From Flavobacteriales bacterium UBA7430 (GTDB taxonomy: Bacteria; Bacteroidota; Bacteroidia; Flavobacteriales; UBA7430): a DNA stretch of 64,000 nucleotides. The position numbers were made by a program, and so were the translations under genes. The stretch is taken from assembly GCA_002478765.1 (NCBI GenBank), contig DLQO01000038.1, positions 16,414 through 80,413 on the forward strand, given 5' to 3'. This document shows positions 18,111 to 27,513 of the stretch, piece by piece; the stretch's first letter is position 1, and each line of letters begins with the position of its first letter. The notes beneath the pieces were generated by a model. The model did not search any database. It was not told the origin of the DNA and saw nothing but the letters and a program-made list of their open reading frames with translations.

Positions 18111-19234
18111 TCGGACATAACTTTCTCGATACTATTCCACAAATTTACAGCTGTTGTATTCCAATTGAAGTGCTGTGCATGTATTTGACCTCGTGCAGAT
18201 AGCTCAGATCTTAGATCATTGTTCCAATTTAGCTTGATCATGGCACTGGATATTTCATCCACATCATATGGGTTAACGAGTAAAGCAGCATCATCTGCCA
18301 CTTCAGGCATAGATGTGATGTTTGATGTGATTACTGGACATGCACATTTCATCGCCTCAAGGATTGGTATACCGAAGCCTTCAAAATACGGCACAAAACA
18401 AAATGCAAGGGCAGAAGCATAAAGCTGGTTTAGATCTTCAGGACTTTTTCGCCCGGTGAAAATGACATCCTTTTTGTGACACATTTGATTGAAACTCGCT
18501 TCTAGCTGTTTATTCCACCACATTTTTGCGCCTACAATCAATAGTTTGTTGGTTGAGTTTGTTTTCGATTTGAATTGATCAAAAGCTTCCAAAAGTCTTG
18601 AGATATTTTTCCTGGGATGAAGAGCGCCCACAAATAAAAAATAATCTTTTCCCGCACTATATTTTTTACGAATGGCAATTTGTTGATCGATCCCAATGGG
18701 ATGAAAGTTCGTGTTTACGCCATTTAAACTGACGTCTATTTTTGAGGCTTGTATTCGATAGTTGTCACAAATATCAGTTTTAGAATAATTTGAAACCGTC
18801 ACTATTCGAGATGCTTTTTGCGCATATTTTTTAAAAAAATGATTGTAGAATATACGGTGGCTGAATTTTAAATCTTTGGGGTGATGTTTGAAGTTTATGT
18901 CGTGGATTACTGCAATACTTGGGGTCTTACTTACGAGAGATAAAAAGCCATCCGTAGAAAGAAAGATGTCAGCTTTGAGCTTTTTGAGAATTTTTGGAAT
19001 CCGAATTTCAAACCAATAATACCATAATAACGGATGCCTTGTTGGTGGACCAACGATAATTGGGTGTACATTTTCTGCAAAGACAAATTCTTCAGAATAG
19101 GGCCTGTCGAATAAAAAGTAAAAATCATGTTCGGGGTGAGATTTCACTATCCTTGAAAGTGTTTCGAAGGTGTACCAACCGATGCCTTCAAGCCTACCCT
19201 TTAATAGAAGTCGTGTGTTTACAGCAATTCTCAT
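18104..19234 (-). CDS. GT4-type glycosyltransferase
   Basis: A 376-aa GT-B enzyme that transfers a sugar from a nucleotide donor to a lipid or glycan acceptor. The acceptor half opens [22 protein letters not shown]. The donor half includes [18 protein letters not shown] near residue 195-213 and the E-x7-E motif region [20 protein letters not shown] near 287-305. No signal peptide is present. It is divergent from the flippase gene at 19347, so it probably contributes to the same surface polysaccharide. It is the only glycosyltransferase in this window. Confidence 0.9.
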   Translation of the reverse strand: MRIAVNTRLLLKGRLEGIGWYTFETLSRIVKSHPEHDFYFLFDRPYSEEFVFAENVHPIIVGPPTRHPLLWYYWFEIRIPKILKKLKADIFLSTDGFLSLVSKTPSIAVIHDINFKHHPKDLKFSHRIFYNHFFKKYAQKASRIVTVSNYSKTDICDNYRIQASKIDVSLNGVNTNFHPIGIDQQIAIRKKYSAGKDYFLFVGALHPRKNISRLLEAFDQFKSKTNSTNKLLIVGAKMWWNKQLEASFNQMCHKKDVIFTGRKSPEDLNQLYASALAFCFVPYFEGFGIPILEAMKCACPVITSNITSMPEVADDAALLVNPYDVDEISSAMIKLNWNNDLRSELSARGQIHAQHFNWNTTAVNLWNSIEKVMSEC

Positions 19235-19346
19235 AAAGGCGAAGATATGGTTTTAGGTCGAATGTAATTAATCGATAAAAAAGTAATTACCTTTGATGAG
19301 GTCAAATAAAAATCAGATTTTTGTCGTTACATTTTAAATCTAACTA

Positions 19347-20696
19347 ATGGTAGAGAAGCTGAAGAGTAAACTTGCAAATGATTTGCAACTCAAGGAACTG
19401 CTTTCGGGAAGTGCTGTGGTTTTTATCTTTAGAATTTTAGGTTTGTTTTCCGGCTACCTTCTCAGTTACATCATTACGCATTATTTTGGAGAGGAAGTTC
19501 TAGGAGTATACTCTTTATCATTCACCATTTTGAGTTTGGTCGTTGTTGCTTCCCGGTTAGGTTTGGATGAGGCATTGGTTAAGATTCTTTCAGATTTAAT
19601 CTCCAAAAACAAAACAGGACAGGCAAAAGACGCTTATGATAAAAGTGTTAGATTGATTTTTATTGTGAGCATTCTTTTATCTATTGTTGTCTATCAATCT
19701 GCGAACTATATAGCTGCTTGGTTTGGGAATGAGATGCTTATCGGTTCAATAAAAATAGTTGCTTATGCAATTACTCCCTATGCTTTGATAAAAGTGAATG
19801 CAGACTCGCTAAGGGGGATGAAGAAGATGAGAGCTTTTTCATATTTGCAAGTAGGTTCATTACTGCTTTTCATGTCGATTTTTCTTTTGATTGGAATTTT
19901 CTTTTTTGGATCTACAAATGACCTTCCCTTTTATGCTTTATTGGCAGCATCATTAATTATGTTTTTTTGGTCCAAGTCGTTGATTGGTAAAAATTTTATT
20001 GTCAACGAAAAAGGCTCTGATAACTACGAACGATTGATGAAGATATCTTTGCCGATGATGTTGACCAGTTCCATGTTTTTAGTTTTAAATTGGACGGACA
20101 ATCTTTTTTTAGGAAGGTTTTTGTCAGAAGATCAAGTCGGAATCTATTTTATAGCGTTTAAATTCGGGCTAATAATTTCATTAAGCTTATTTGCGGTGAA
20201 TTCCATTGCTGCACCAAAATTTTCTGAGCTTTCATCTGCCATTGATACCTCTAAACTGAGGAAATTAGCGATGCAGTCTGTGAAATTAAATTTGTGGTCT
20301 GCCATACCCGTATTTGTCTTGTTGATATTTTCCGCAGAATGGCTTCTGTCCCTATATGGATCATCTTTTGTTGTGGCAAAAAGATGTGTGTACATATTGG
20401 CATTTGGACAACTGTACAATGCTTTGTCTGGATCGGTGTTGAATTTTTTAAACATGACAGGTCATGAAAAGTTGGTCAGTAAAATTATTGTTTCAGCGGC
20501 ACTCTTAAATGTCGTTCTTAATTATTATCTAATTCCATGGTTTGAATCCTCTGAGGGTTGGTTAGGGATTGAAGGAGCCGCAATTTCCAGTATGATGTGT
20601 TTGATTTATTGGAATTCTTTGGGGATTTATTTTGTTTACAAATACCATGGATTTATTATGTTTCCAACACCATTTGTATTTAAACGTAAGGTATGA
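19347..20696 (+). CDS. Wzx-type polysaccharide flippase
   Basis: A 449-aa integral membrane protein with about 12-14 hydrophobic segments, of the MATE/Wzx (polysaccharide biosynthesis protein) superfamily. Recognisable features are an N-terminal GSAVVFIFRILGLFSGYLLSYIIT helix and SLPMMLTSSMFLVLNWTDNLFLGRFLS in the middle, both typical of Wzx. It would flip undecaprenyl-linked glycan units to the periplasm. It overlaps the sulfotransferase gene by 4 bp. It begins 112 bp from the divergent glycosyltransferase. Confidence 0.88.
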   Translation: MVEKLKSKLANDLQLKELLSGSAVVFIFRILGLFSGYLLSYIITHYFGEEVLGVYSLSFTILSLVVVASRLGLDEALVKILSDLISKNKTGQAKDAYDKSVRLIFIVSILLSIVVYQSANYIAAWFGNEMLIGSIKIVAYAITPYALIKVNADSLRGMKKMRAFSYLQVGSLLLFMSIFLLIGIFFFGSTNDLPFYALLAASLIMFFWSKSLIGKNFIVNEKGSDNYERLMKISLPMMLTSSMFLVLNWTDNLFLGRFLSEDQVGIYFIAFKFGLIISLSLFAVNSIAAPKFSELSSAIDTSKLRKLAMQSVKLNLWSAIPVFVLLIFSAEWLLSLYGSSFVVAKRCVYILAFGQLYNALSGSVLNFLNMTGHEKLVSKIIVSAALLNVVLNYYLIPWFESSEGWLGIEGAAISSMMCLIYWNSLGIYFVYKYHGFIMFPTPFVFKRKV

Positions 20697-21589
20697 AAGA
20701 GGCTCTTGGTTTCATAGGTATTGGCGCGGTAAAGAGCGGGTCTTCATGGATGGCGTCATTGCTTTCCCAACATCCGGAAGTTTGCATGTCTACTCGAAAA
20801 GAGGTTGCCTTTTTTAATACGTTTAACTTTAATGGCACTAGAAATGAATCTTCATCTTACGGAGAAATGTATTATTCAAAGTTCTGGCCAACAACAAAAA
20901 AAATAAAAGGAGAAGTTTCGCCTCAATACCTCTTTGATTCCGATAGCGCCCTCAGAATAAAAAGAGCTTTCCCGGATGTACATATTTTAGCGATGCTCAG
21001 GAATCCGAAAAAAGTTGTGTATTCACACTTTTTGTATGAGAGGTTTTTCAATCGTAGTATTGATTTATCCTTATCTTTTTTAGAAGCCTTGGAGCAACAT
21101 CCATATTTGCTGCAAAGTGCTTGTTTCACAATGCAACTTAAACAATATTTCAAGGTGTTTGATCCGGATAAAATTCATGTTTTTTTTCTAGATGAAGCCT
21201 TAGAGAATCAAGAAGAATTTTCAAAACAATTGTACAGGTGTATCAATCTTAACGACGCTCATTTTAAACCGGATTATGCATCTGTAAACGAAAGTAAACA
21301 GATTGACTCTAGGTTATTGAATGTGCTAATTAGGGTCCCTTCAATGATGAAGAAAATTTTAGATCGTACTTTTTTAAGGCCGATACTAGCAAAAGCGAAA
21401 CAGAGTCGGACATTTTTATATTTGGTTAAATGGAGAAATAACCTTCTTGATAAAAACATCAAAAGGCTAGATAAACCCGAAATGACTTCAGACGAAAAGA
21501 ATTACCTGAGGTTTTATTTTAAAAATGAAATTGAAGAACTGGAGGAATTATTACAAGTCGATTTGACCCGATGGAAAACTAGTGATTAG
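20693..21589 (+). CDS. Sulfotransferase domain protein
   Basis: A 298-aa PAPS-dependent sulfotransferase. The 5'-phosphosulfate loop is GIGAVKSGSSWMASLLSQHP near the N terminus (residues about 7-26). The 3'-phosphate motif is LAMLRNPKKVVYSHFLYERF near residue 97-116, with the conserved Arg and Ser. It is soluble, with no signal peptide. Its position between a flippase and chain-length/ligase genes, overlapping the flippase by 4 bp, suggests that it sulfates the polysaccharide or its lipid-linked precursor. Acceptor specificity cannot be read from the sequence. Confidence 0.88.
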   Translation: MKEALGFIGIGAVKSGSSWMASLLSQHPEVCMSTRKEVAFFNTFNFNGTRNESSSYGEMYYSKFWPTTKKIKGEVSPQYLFDSDSALRIKRAFPDVHILAMLRNPKKVVYSHFLYERFFNRSIDLSLSFLEALEQHPYLLQSACFTMQLKQYFKVFDPDKIHVFFLDEALENQEEFSKQLYRCINLNDAHFKPDYASVNESKQIDSRLLNVLIRVPSMMKKILDRTFLRPILAKAKQSRTFLYLVKWRNNLLDKNIKRLDKPEMTSDEKNYLRFYFKNEIEELEELLQVDLTRWKTSD

Positions 21590-21592
21590 TTG

Positions 21593-21600
21593 TATATTTG
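21593..21600 (+). promoter_or_regulatory. -7 promoter box for the chain-length/ligase genes
   Basis: TATATTTG matches TAnnTTTG, lies just after the sulfotransferase stop and ends 23 nt before the next ATG. Confidence 0.45.
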
Positions 21601-21623
21601 ATAAGCATTAACAAAAAATAAAA

Positions 21624-22634
21624 ATGAGTAAACCATCCCTATCTAACTCTGGTAATTTAATTATTGACCTATACAAGTGGCGAAAACCACTGGTCATCTT
21701 TACCTTAATTGCCTCTATTTTGGGTGCAATCGTTTCATCTCCTTTGGTGATCACTCCAAAATTTAAGTCAACAGCACTCATTTATCCAACGACAACAAAT
21801 TCTATTTCGCAAGCCCTTCTAGTGGAACATAATCCCTACCGAAAAGACGTTTTAGAGTTTGGAGAAGAGCTTGAGGCAGAGCGATTGTTGCAAATATTAA
21901 ACTCTGACGAAATGCAAAGCCACATTGTTAAGGAGTACAGTTTATTTGAGCACTATGAAATTGATTCGGCTTCGGAGCATGCCAATACCTGGATCAATTT
22001 AGCATTTGATGAACACTTCAGCTTTAAACGAACAGAGCTCATGTCGATCAATATTGATGTTCTAGACAAAGATCCTAAGCATGCTGCAGCCATGTCGAAT
22101 CGACTGGTAGATTTGATTGATGTTGTTCTTAAGCGAGTGAAAAAAGAGCGTGCCGAACAAGCGGTTGTTGTTTTAGAGCGTAGAAATCAAGAGTTATCAA
22201 ATCGATTATTTCTAATTCATGATTCATTAGAAGTTTTAAGATCACTTGGTGTTTTGGATGTCTCACTTCAAGCTGAAAGGCTAACAGAGTATTATGCAAG
22301 AGCTCTGTCATCAGGGAATACAAAAGGTGCACAAGCGTTAAAAAAAGAGTTCAATCACTTGGCCCTGCATGGAGGTTCATACTTTAGATTGTCTGAAGAT
22401 CAGGAGCTGGTGCGTGAGCAGTTGGAAAAAATTCGGTTTGAAAAAGAAAATATACGTGTTGAGTTGGATGCAGAATTAACAAATCGATTTATAGTTAACA
22501 GGGCTGTTCCAGCAGATAAAAAATCGTATCCAATCAGGTGGCTGATCGTTGTTTTTTCGGGTATGGCAACATTTCTCATGACCTTAGTACTTCTATACAT
22601 CCGTCAGACGCTATCTTCCGATAATCTTGCTTAA
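21624..22634 (+). CDS. Wzz-type polysaccharide chain-length determinant
   Basis: A 336-aa inner-membrane protein with helices at about residues 22-42 and 303-325, flanking a periplasmic region rich in coiled coil (VVVLERRNQELSNRLFLIHDSLEVL; EQLEKIRFEKENIRVEL). The N-terminal YKWRKPLVIFTLIASILGAIVSSP and C-terminal PIRWLIVVFSGMATFLMTLV fit the Wzz fold. The usual cytoplasmic tyrosine-kinase domain of Wzc is absent, so it is an O-antigen-type co-polymerase. It overlaps the ligase gene by 8 bp. Confidence 0.83.
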   Translation: MSKPSLSNSGNLIIDLYKWRKPLVIFTLIASILGAIVSSPLVITPKFKSTALIYPTTTNSISQALLVEHNPYRKDVLEFGEELEAERLLQILNSDEMQSHIVKEYSLFEHYEIDSASEHANTWINLAFDEHFSFKRTELMSINIDVLDKDPKHAAAMSNRLVDLIDVVLKRVKKERAEQAVVVLERRNQELSNRLFLIHDSLEVLRSLGVLDVSLQAERLTEYYARALSSGNTKGAQALKKEFNHLALHGGSYFRLSEDQELVREQLEKIRFEKENIRVELDAELTNRFIVNRAVPADKKSYPIRWLIVVFSGMATFLMTLVLLYIRQTLSSDNLA

Positions 22635-24060
22635 GAAGTACAGTATATATATAATTTCACTACTACTGATTTGCTTTGTAATTGCAAACTCATATTTGCT
22701 TGCTGAGGAGAAGTATTGGGGGCTATTTATTCCTTTGATAGTTGCCGCTATTGCGGTAGCGATTTTACGGATGGATCTTTTGTTGACTGCAGTGGCCTTT
22801 TTAACTCCTTTATCTACGAGTTTAAAAGAGCTAGGGGTTCATAATCCCATTGGAGTGGAAATGGCTTTACCTACTGAGCCTCTTCTTTTTGGCCTGATGA
22901 TCATCGCATGGGTGAAAATGTTGAGTGATAGCGAGCTTTTCAAGGGGTTATATAAACACCCTATTTCTATAGCAATAGGTCTGTATGTGTTGTGGCTATT
23001 AATCACCAGTATAAGTAGCTCCATGCCTTTGGTTTCCTTCAAGTTATTGTTAACTCGGCTTTGGTTTATCAGTAGTTTTTACGTCTTAGGATTTGTATGG
23101 TTTCAGGATAGGGAAAATATTCATCGTTTTGTAAAAGCTTATTTAGCCGGTCTTTGTGTCGTGGTATGTTATACGATTTTACAACACTCAATGAGAGGTT
23201 TTGAGCATGAGGCAGCGCATTGGGTTATGTCTCCATTTTTTAAAGATCACACCTCTTATGGAATGGTCTTAGCTCTTCTGTTACCCTTTTCCTTTTATCT
23301 AAGAAAATGGGAATCTGAAAAAGGTTTGAATTTTATATTTCCTTCGATTGTAGTCTTACTAATTACAGCGATCGTATTGTCTTATACCAGAGCTGCTTGG
23401 CTAAGCCTTGTGGGGGCTTTATGCGTTTATGTCGTCATGAAGCTCAGAATACGATTTTCATTATTAGTGACCATAACAAGTCTTTTTGCTGCCTTTATTT
23501 TGATGTTTCAAACAGATATTTTGATGGTGCTTGAAAAGAACAGTCAGGATTCTTCTGATAGTTTTACAGAACACATTCAATCCATGTCTAATGTGAGTAC
23601 AGATGCTTCCAATTTAGAGAGAATCAACAGATGGACATCAGCGCTAAGACTTTTCGAGGAACGACCTCATTTGGGTTGGGGGGCAGGAACCTATCAATTT
23701 AATTATGCTCCTTATCAAAATTATTATGAGAAAACCATAATCAGTACAAATTCAGGTAGTAAGGGAAATGCGCACAGTGAGTATTTGAGTGCATTGGCAG
23801 AAACAGGATGGCCCGGATTGCTTTTTTTTTGCGGTCTTATTGCTGTAATTTTCCATCGAGCGATTGTTCTCTATCCCAAACTAGAAGATAAACAAGATCA
23901 ATGGCTTATTATGTCTTGTATTTTGGGTCTAGTTACTTATTTCACTCATGCGGTCTTAAATAATTTTTTAGATACCGATAAGGCTTCTGTTCCATTATGG
24001 GCAATGGTAGCTATAATTGTTGTTTTAGATTTGAAGTATCAAAGAAAAATTAAGGCATAA
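22627..24060 (+). CDS. O-antigen ligase/polymerase (WaaL/Wzy) family protein
   Basis: A 477-aa polytopic membrane protein with about 11-12 helices and a TTG start. The Wzy_C region includes RAAWLSLVGALCVYV near residues 256-270 and the large periplasmic loop with HLGWGAGTYQFNYAPYQ and GNAHSEYLSALAETGWPG. These hold the conserved Arg, His and Glu residues of the family. It either ligates polymer to a lipid or polymerises repeat units; sequence alone cannot tell. It is the last gene of the polysaccharide group and is followed by a terminator. Confidence 0.87.
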   Translation: MLKKYSIYIISLLLICFVIANSYLLAEEKYWGLFIPLIVAAIAVAILRMDLLLTAVAFLTPLSTSLKELGVHNPIGVEMALPTEPLLFGLMIIAWVKMLSDSELFKGLYKHPISIAIGLYVLWLLITSISSSMPLVSFKLLLTRLWFISSFYVLGFVWFQDRENIHRFVKAYLAGLCVVVCYTILQHSMRGFEHEAAHWVMSPFFKDHTSYGMVLALLLPFSFYLRKWESEKGLNFIFPSIVVLLITAIVLSYTRAAWLSLVGALCVYVVMKLRIRFSLLVTITSLFAAFILMFQTDILMVLEKNSQDSSDSFTEHIQSMSNVSTDASNLERINRWTSALRLFEERPHLGWGAGTYQFNYAPYQNYYEKTIISTNSGSKGNAHSEYLSALAETGWPGLLFFCGLIAVIFHRAIVLYPKLEDKQDQWLIMSCILGLVTYFTHAVLNNFLDTDKASVPLWAMVAIIVVLDLKYQRKIKA

Positions 24061-24089
24061 AAAAAGAGGACTTTACCAGCCCTCTTTTT
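24061..24089. terminator. Bidirectional terminator between the ligase gene and efp
   Basis: AAAAAGAGG (24061-24069) pairs with CCTCTTTTT (24081-24089) around an 11-nt loop. It separates two convergent units. Confidence 0.8.
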
Positions 24090-24107
24090 CATAAAATCGT
24101 CTACTAT

Positions 24108-24674
24108 TTAGGATTTTACACGTTCTTGGTAAGCTCCTTTAACGGTGTCAATTTTGATTTTATCTCCTTCATTAATGAATAGCGGTACGTTCACCTCAGC
24201 CCCTGTTTCGACCGTTGCTGGTTTAGTGGCATTTGTAGCCGTATTCCCTTTCTCACCAGGTTCAGTATAGGTAACTTCTAGAATTACTGATGAAGGAACA
24301 TCGCATGTGAGCGGATTTTCTTCGTCAGCGTCAAACACAACCTCAACGATTTCTCCTTCTTTCATAAACTCATAACCGCCCACAATAGTTTTCTCTAGAT
24401 ATATTTGTTCAAATGTATCTGTGTTCATGAAATGAAAGCCACTGTCTTCGGCGTACAAGTATTGATATTTTCTCGTTTCAACTCTTACGGCTTCAATTTT
24501 AGCACCCGAAGGGAATGTGTTATCGAGAACTTTACCGCTGGTTAAACTTCTTAACTTTGTTCTTACAAAAGCAGGTCCTTTCCCTGGTTTTACATGTAGG
24601 AATTCTATGATTTTAAATAGATCATGATTGTGCTTGATGCACAATCCATTTTTTATGTCTGATGTACTTGCCAT
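24108..24674 (-). CDS. efp: Elongation factor P
   Basis: EF-P rescues ribosomes stalled at polyproline. The 188-aa length is normal. The tip loop HVKPGKGPAFVRTKLRSL carries the conserved Lys. The C-terminal OB fold (DAEENPLTCDVPSSVILEVTYTEPG ... INEGDKIKIDTVKGAYQERV) is complete. It is the last gene of the lpxD-lpxC/fabZ-lpxA-ABC-efp run, 18 bp downstream of the ABC ATPase gene. I see no modification gene in the window. Confidence 0.96.
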   Translation of the reverse strand: MASTSDIKNGLCIKHNHDLFKIIEFLHVKPGKGPAFVRTKLRSLTSGKVLDNTFPSGAKIEAVRVETRKYQYLYAEDSGFHFMNTDTFEQIYLEKTIVGGYEFMKEGEIVEVVFDADEENPLTCDVPSSVILEVTYTEPGEKGNTATNATKPATVETGAEVNVPLFINEGDKIKIDTVKGAYQERVKS

Positions 24675-24692
24675 AATCTTATGTTTTCGATT

Positions 24693-25343
24693 TCAAATAG
24701 TTGTTTTTGTTGTTCCGTAATTATTTATAACCTCATCGATGTTTAGTGTGTTTTTACAGAAAAAGAATTCCTCCTGAATGTTATTAGAACACACAATAAC
24801 CAGTTTGTCCTTACTGTATTTTGTTGCCATTTTCTTGTACCATTGAATCCCTCTTTCGTCAAGGTTAGAACAGGGTTCATCTAAAAGCACAACAGAAACA
24901 TCGGTCAGCCAAGCAAGTCCTATTTTTAACCTTTGTTTCATACCTGAAGAGAAGTTTTTGATCTGCTTGTCTCGGGATGATTCTAGGTAAGTAGTTGTTA
25001 TAAACGTATTGATAGTCATGCCCTTATTGAGCCTTTTGAATTGTGTATAAAACTTGAGAAACTCCTCGAGATACATGTCTTCAACCAATTCCAAATAGGG
25101 AGCTGCATAGGAAATGTGATTTGACCAATTTTCTATAGGGACTTCCTTATTGCCAATCATCAATTTTTGGTCACCATTACTGGCGCTCAAATGTCCTGAT
25201 ATGATTTTGAGTAGCGTAGATTTCCCCGAGCCATTAGAACCTTTAATTACATAGGATCCGGGGAGGTTGAATTGAAAGTTAACATTTCTAAAAACCCAGT
25301 CCTTGTTGTACTTCTTACCTATATTTATCAGGCTTAAGGACAC
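24693..25343 (-). CDS. Orphan ABC transporter ATP-binding protein
   Basis: A 216-aa ATPase subunit. Walker A is KGSNGSGKSTLL near residue 35-46, the signature is NFSSGMKQRLKIG (relaxed LSGGQ), Walker B is VVLLDEPCSNLD, and the switch His is replaced by a Cys-Ser-Asn-Asn stretch (VIVCSNN). That last replacement is unusual and may weaken or alter ATP hydrolysis. It resembles CcmA-type small ATPases. No permease is nearby; it abuts lpxA directly (1 bp apart) and precedes efp. The transport partner, if any, must be encoded elsewhere. Confidence 0.8.
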   Translation of the reverse strand: MSLSLINIGKKYNKDWVFRNVNFQFNLPGSYVIKGSNGSGKSTLLKIISGHLSASNGDQKLMIGNKEVPIENWSNHISYAAPYLELVEDMYLEEFLKFYTQFKRLNKGMTINTFITTTYLESSRDKQIKNFSSGMKQRLKIGLAWLTDVSVVLLDEPCSNLDERGIQWYKKMATKYSKDKLVIVCSNNIQEEFFFCKNTLNIDEVINNYGTTKTTI

Positions 25344-26126
25344 CTATTTTGATGAGTAGCCCTTCATAACACCGCGCTGTGAAGATCGGATAAAGCTAGT
25401 TATCTCATCTCTTTCCTTACTGGCAGGAAAATCAGTGTCTACGATTTCTAGTGCTTGGCTAATGTTATTGTCTGCTTGAAACAACTGTCGATAGATGTTT
25501 TGAATCTCAGCTATTTTCTCAGAAGAAAAACCTCGCCTTCGTAGTCCTATAGAGTTTATACCAATAAATGATACAGGGTCTTTAGCAGCCTTAACATAAG
25601 GAGGGATGTCTTTACGGACTAAGGCTCCTCCTGAAATCATTGCATGAGCTCCAATTGTAACAAACTGGTGAACGGCAGAAAGTCCTCCGAGTATTGCATA
25701 ATCCCCAAGAGTAACATGTCCACCAATGGCAACATTGTTAACGATGATGCAGTTGTTCCCAATAAAACAATCGTGAGCTACATGGGCATATGCCATAAGA
25801 AGGCAGTTGTTACCAACAACGGTCTTACCCGAAGCACTTGTACCTCGGTTGATGGTAACACATTCCCTGATGGTTGTATTATCGCCTATGATTACGAGGC
25901 TGTCCTCACCTCCAAATTTTAAATCTTGCGGTATAGCTGAAATTACAGCGCCTGGAAATATTTTACAATTTTTACCAATTCGAGCGCCTTCCATGATGGT
26001 AACGCTTGAGCCAATCCAAGTCCCTTCACCAATTTCAACATTTTTGTTGATGGTAACAAATGGTTCAATGACGACGTTTTGTGCAATTTTCGCCTCTGGG
26101 TGTATGTATGCAAGTGGTTGATTCAT
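25344..26126 (-). CDS. lpxA: UDP-N-acetylglucosamine acyltransferase
   Basis: LpxA adds the first hydroxyacyl chain in lipid A synthesis. I chose the ATG at 26126 (MNQPLAYIHPEAKI, 260 aa), which is the family N terminus. The upstream ATG at 26144 would add six residues and overlap the preceding gene further. Hexapeptide repeats (VVIEPFVTINKNVEIGEGTWIGSS) build the left-handed helix. The catalytic His lies in AYAHVAHDCFIGN near residue 125. The C-terminal helices (GINSIGLRRRGFSSEKIAEI) are intact. Confidence 0.95.
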   Translation of the reverse strand: MNQPLAYIHPEAKIAQNVVIEPFVTINKNVEIGEGTWIGSSVTIMEGARIGKNCKIFPGAVISAIPQDLKFGGEDSLVIIGDNTTIRECVTINRGTSASGKTVVGNNCLLMAYAHVAHDCFIGNNCIIVNNVAIGGHVTLGDYAILGGLSAVHQFVTIGAHAMISGGALVRKDIPPYVKAAKDPVSFIGINSIGLRRRGFSSEKIAEIQNIYRQLFQADNNISQALEIVDTDFPASKERDEITSFIRSSQRGVMKGYSSK

Positions 26127-26127
26127 C

Positions 26128-27513
26128 TTAGTGTTTTTTAGCAATTTGAGCCATCATTTCTCCTTCCATAACAATTTTGTCGCCAACAAAGGCGCGTCCA
26201 AACATGTGACAGATACCTCTTCTAATGGGGCTGATTAACTCTAAATCAAAAATTAGTGTATCTCCTGGAAGTACTTTATTTTTAAATTTCACTTTGTCAA
26301 TTTTCATAAAGTATGTTAAGTAATTCTCAGGGTCAGGAACCGTATTCAAGACAAGAATACCTCCCACTTGAGCCATGGCTTCAATCTGAAGAACTCCAGG
26401 CATTACAGGTTTGCCAGGGAAATGTCCTTTGAAGAAAGGTTCGTTCATGGTAACGTTTTTCAAACCGACAACTTTACTATCGCTAAGCTCAAGGACTTTG
26501 TCAACCAATAGAAATGGCGGTCTGTGAGGGAGCGTATCCATGATTTGATGAATATCCATTACTGGAGTTTCGTTTGGATTGTAAGCAGGGGGTTGATTTT
26601 TTTGTTTTTTAATGACTTCTTTCATGATTTTTGCAAATGTTGTGTTTGATCCATGACCAGGTTTGTGTGCAATAATTTTCCCTTTGATTGGAAGTCCAAC
26701 AAGCATTAAGTCTCCAATAACATCCAAGAGTTTATGCCTTGCGGCTTCATTCGAATAACGAAGATCTAGATTGTTCAAGTGTCCATCTTTACAGACTCCA
26801 ATACGATCTTTTTTGAACAAACTTGCGAGTCTTTCGAGTTCCTTCTCTGCAACAACTTTTTCAACATAAACGATGGCATTGCTTAGGTCGCCACCCTTGA
26901 TGAGTCCGTGATCCAGAAGCAGTTCGAGTTCATGTAAAAAACAAAAGGTCCTGGCGTCGGCAAATTCATTCTCAAATTCATCAATGCTATGGAGTTCTGC
27001 TGTTTGTTTGCCAAGTACTTTAGAGTTGTAGTCAATACTTACTGAAACACTAAATTCATCAGCAGGTAGTGCCTGAATTCGAATTCCTGTTTCAGGATCT
27101 TCGTAATTAATTTCGTTTTCTATAACAAAATACTTTCTGATGGCATTTTGAGCTTGGGGTTTAGCTTTCTTCAAGCATTTTATAAACTCGATAGAACTAC
27201 CATCCAGTATGGGCGGTTCTTCCCCATTCAATTCGATGAGTAAGTTGTCAATTTTTAAGCCTGCACAAGCAGCTAAAATATGTTCAATAGTCTGCAGTTT
27301 AGCTCCTTTTTTATTCAAGGTGGTACCTCGATCCGTTTCGGTTACATATCGTGCGTCAGCTTCAATAATGGGTTTTCCAGGTAAGTCGATGCGTTGAAAA
27401 CGAATTCCATGATTCACGCACGCAGGATTGAAGGTTAGAGTTGCTTCATTGCCTGTGTGAAGACCAATTCCACTGATGCTTACTTTGTTTTTTATGCTGT
27501 GCTGTTGCTCCAT
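26128..27513 (-). CDS. lpxC-fabZ: Bifunctional LpxC deacetylase-FabZ dehydratase
   Basis: A 461-aa fusion of two enzymes. Residues about 1-300 are LpxC, the zinc deacetylase committing UDP-acyl-GlcNAc to lipid A, with QTIEHILAACAGL and the HKPGHGSNTTFAKI motif. Residues about 315-461 are FabZ, the hydroxyacyl-ACP dehydratase, with LPHRPPFLLVDKVLEL and GHFPGKPVMPGVLQIEAMAQ. The fusion is characteristic of Bacteroidota and couples lipid A and fatty acid supply. It sits between lpxD (0-bp gap) and lpxA. Confidence 0.96.
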   Translation of the reverse strand: MEQQHSIKNKVSISGIGLHTGNEATLTFNPACVNHGIRFQRIDLPGKPIIEADARYVTETDRGTTLNKKGAKLQTIEHILAACAGLKIDNLLIELNGEEPPILDGSSIEFIKCLKKAKPQAQNAIRKYFVIENEINYEDPETGIRIQALPADEFSVSVSIDYNSKVLGKQTAELHSIDEFENEFADARTFCFLHELELLLDHGLIKGGDLSNAIVYVEKVVAEKELERLASLFKKDRIGVCKDGHLNNLDLRYSNEAARHKLLDVIGDLMLVGLPIKGKIIAHKPGHGSNTTFAKIMKEVIKKQKNQPPAYNPNETPVMDIHQIMDTLPHRPPFLLVDKVLELSDSKVVGLKNVTMNEPFFKGHFPGKPVMPGVLQIEAMAQVGGILVLNTVPDPENYLTYFMKIDKVKFKNKVLPGDTLIFDLELISPIRRGICHMFGRAFVGDKIVMEGEMMAQIAKKH

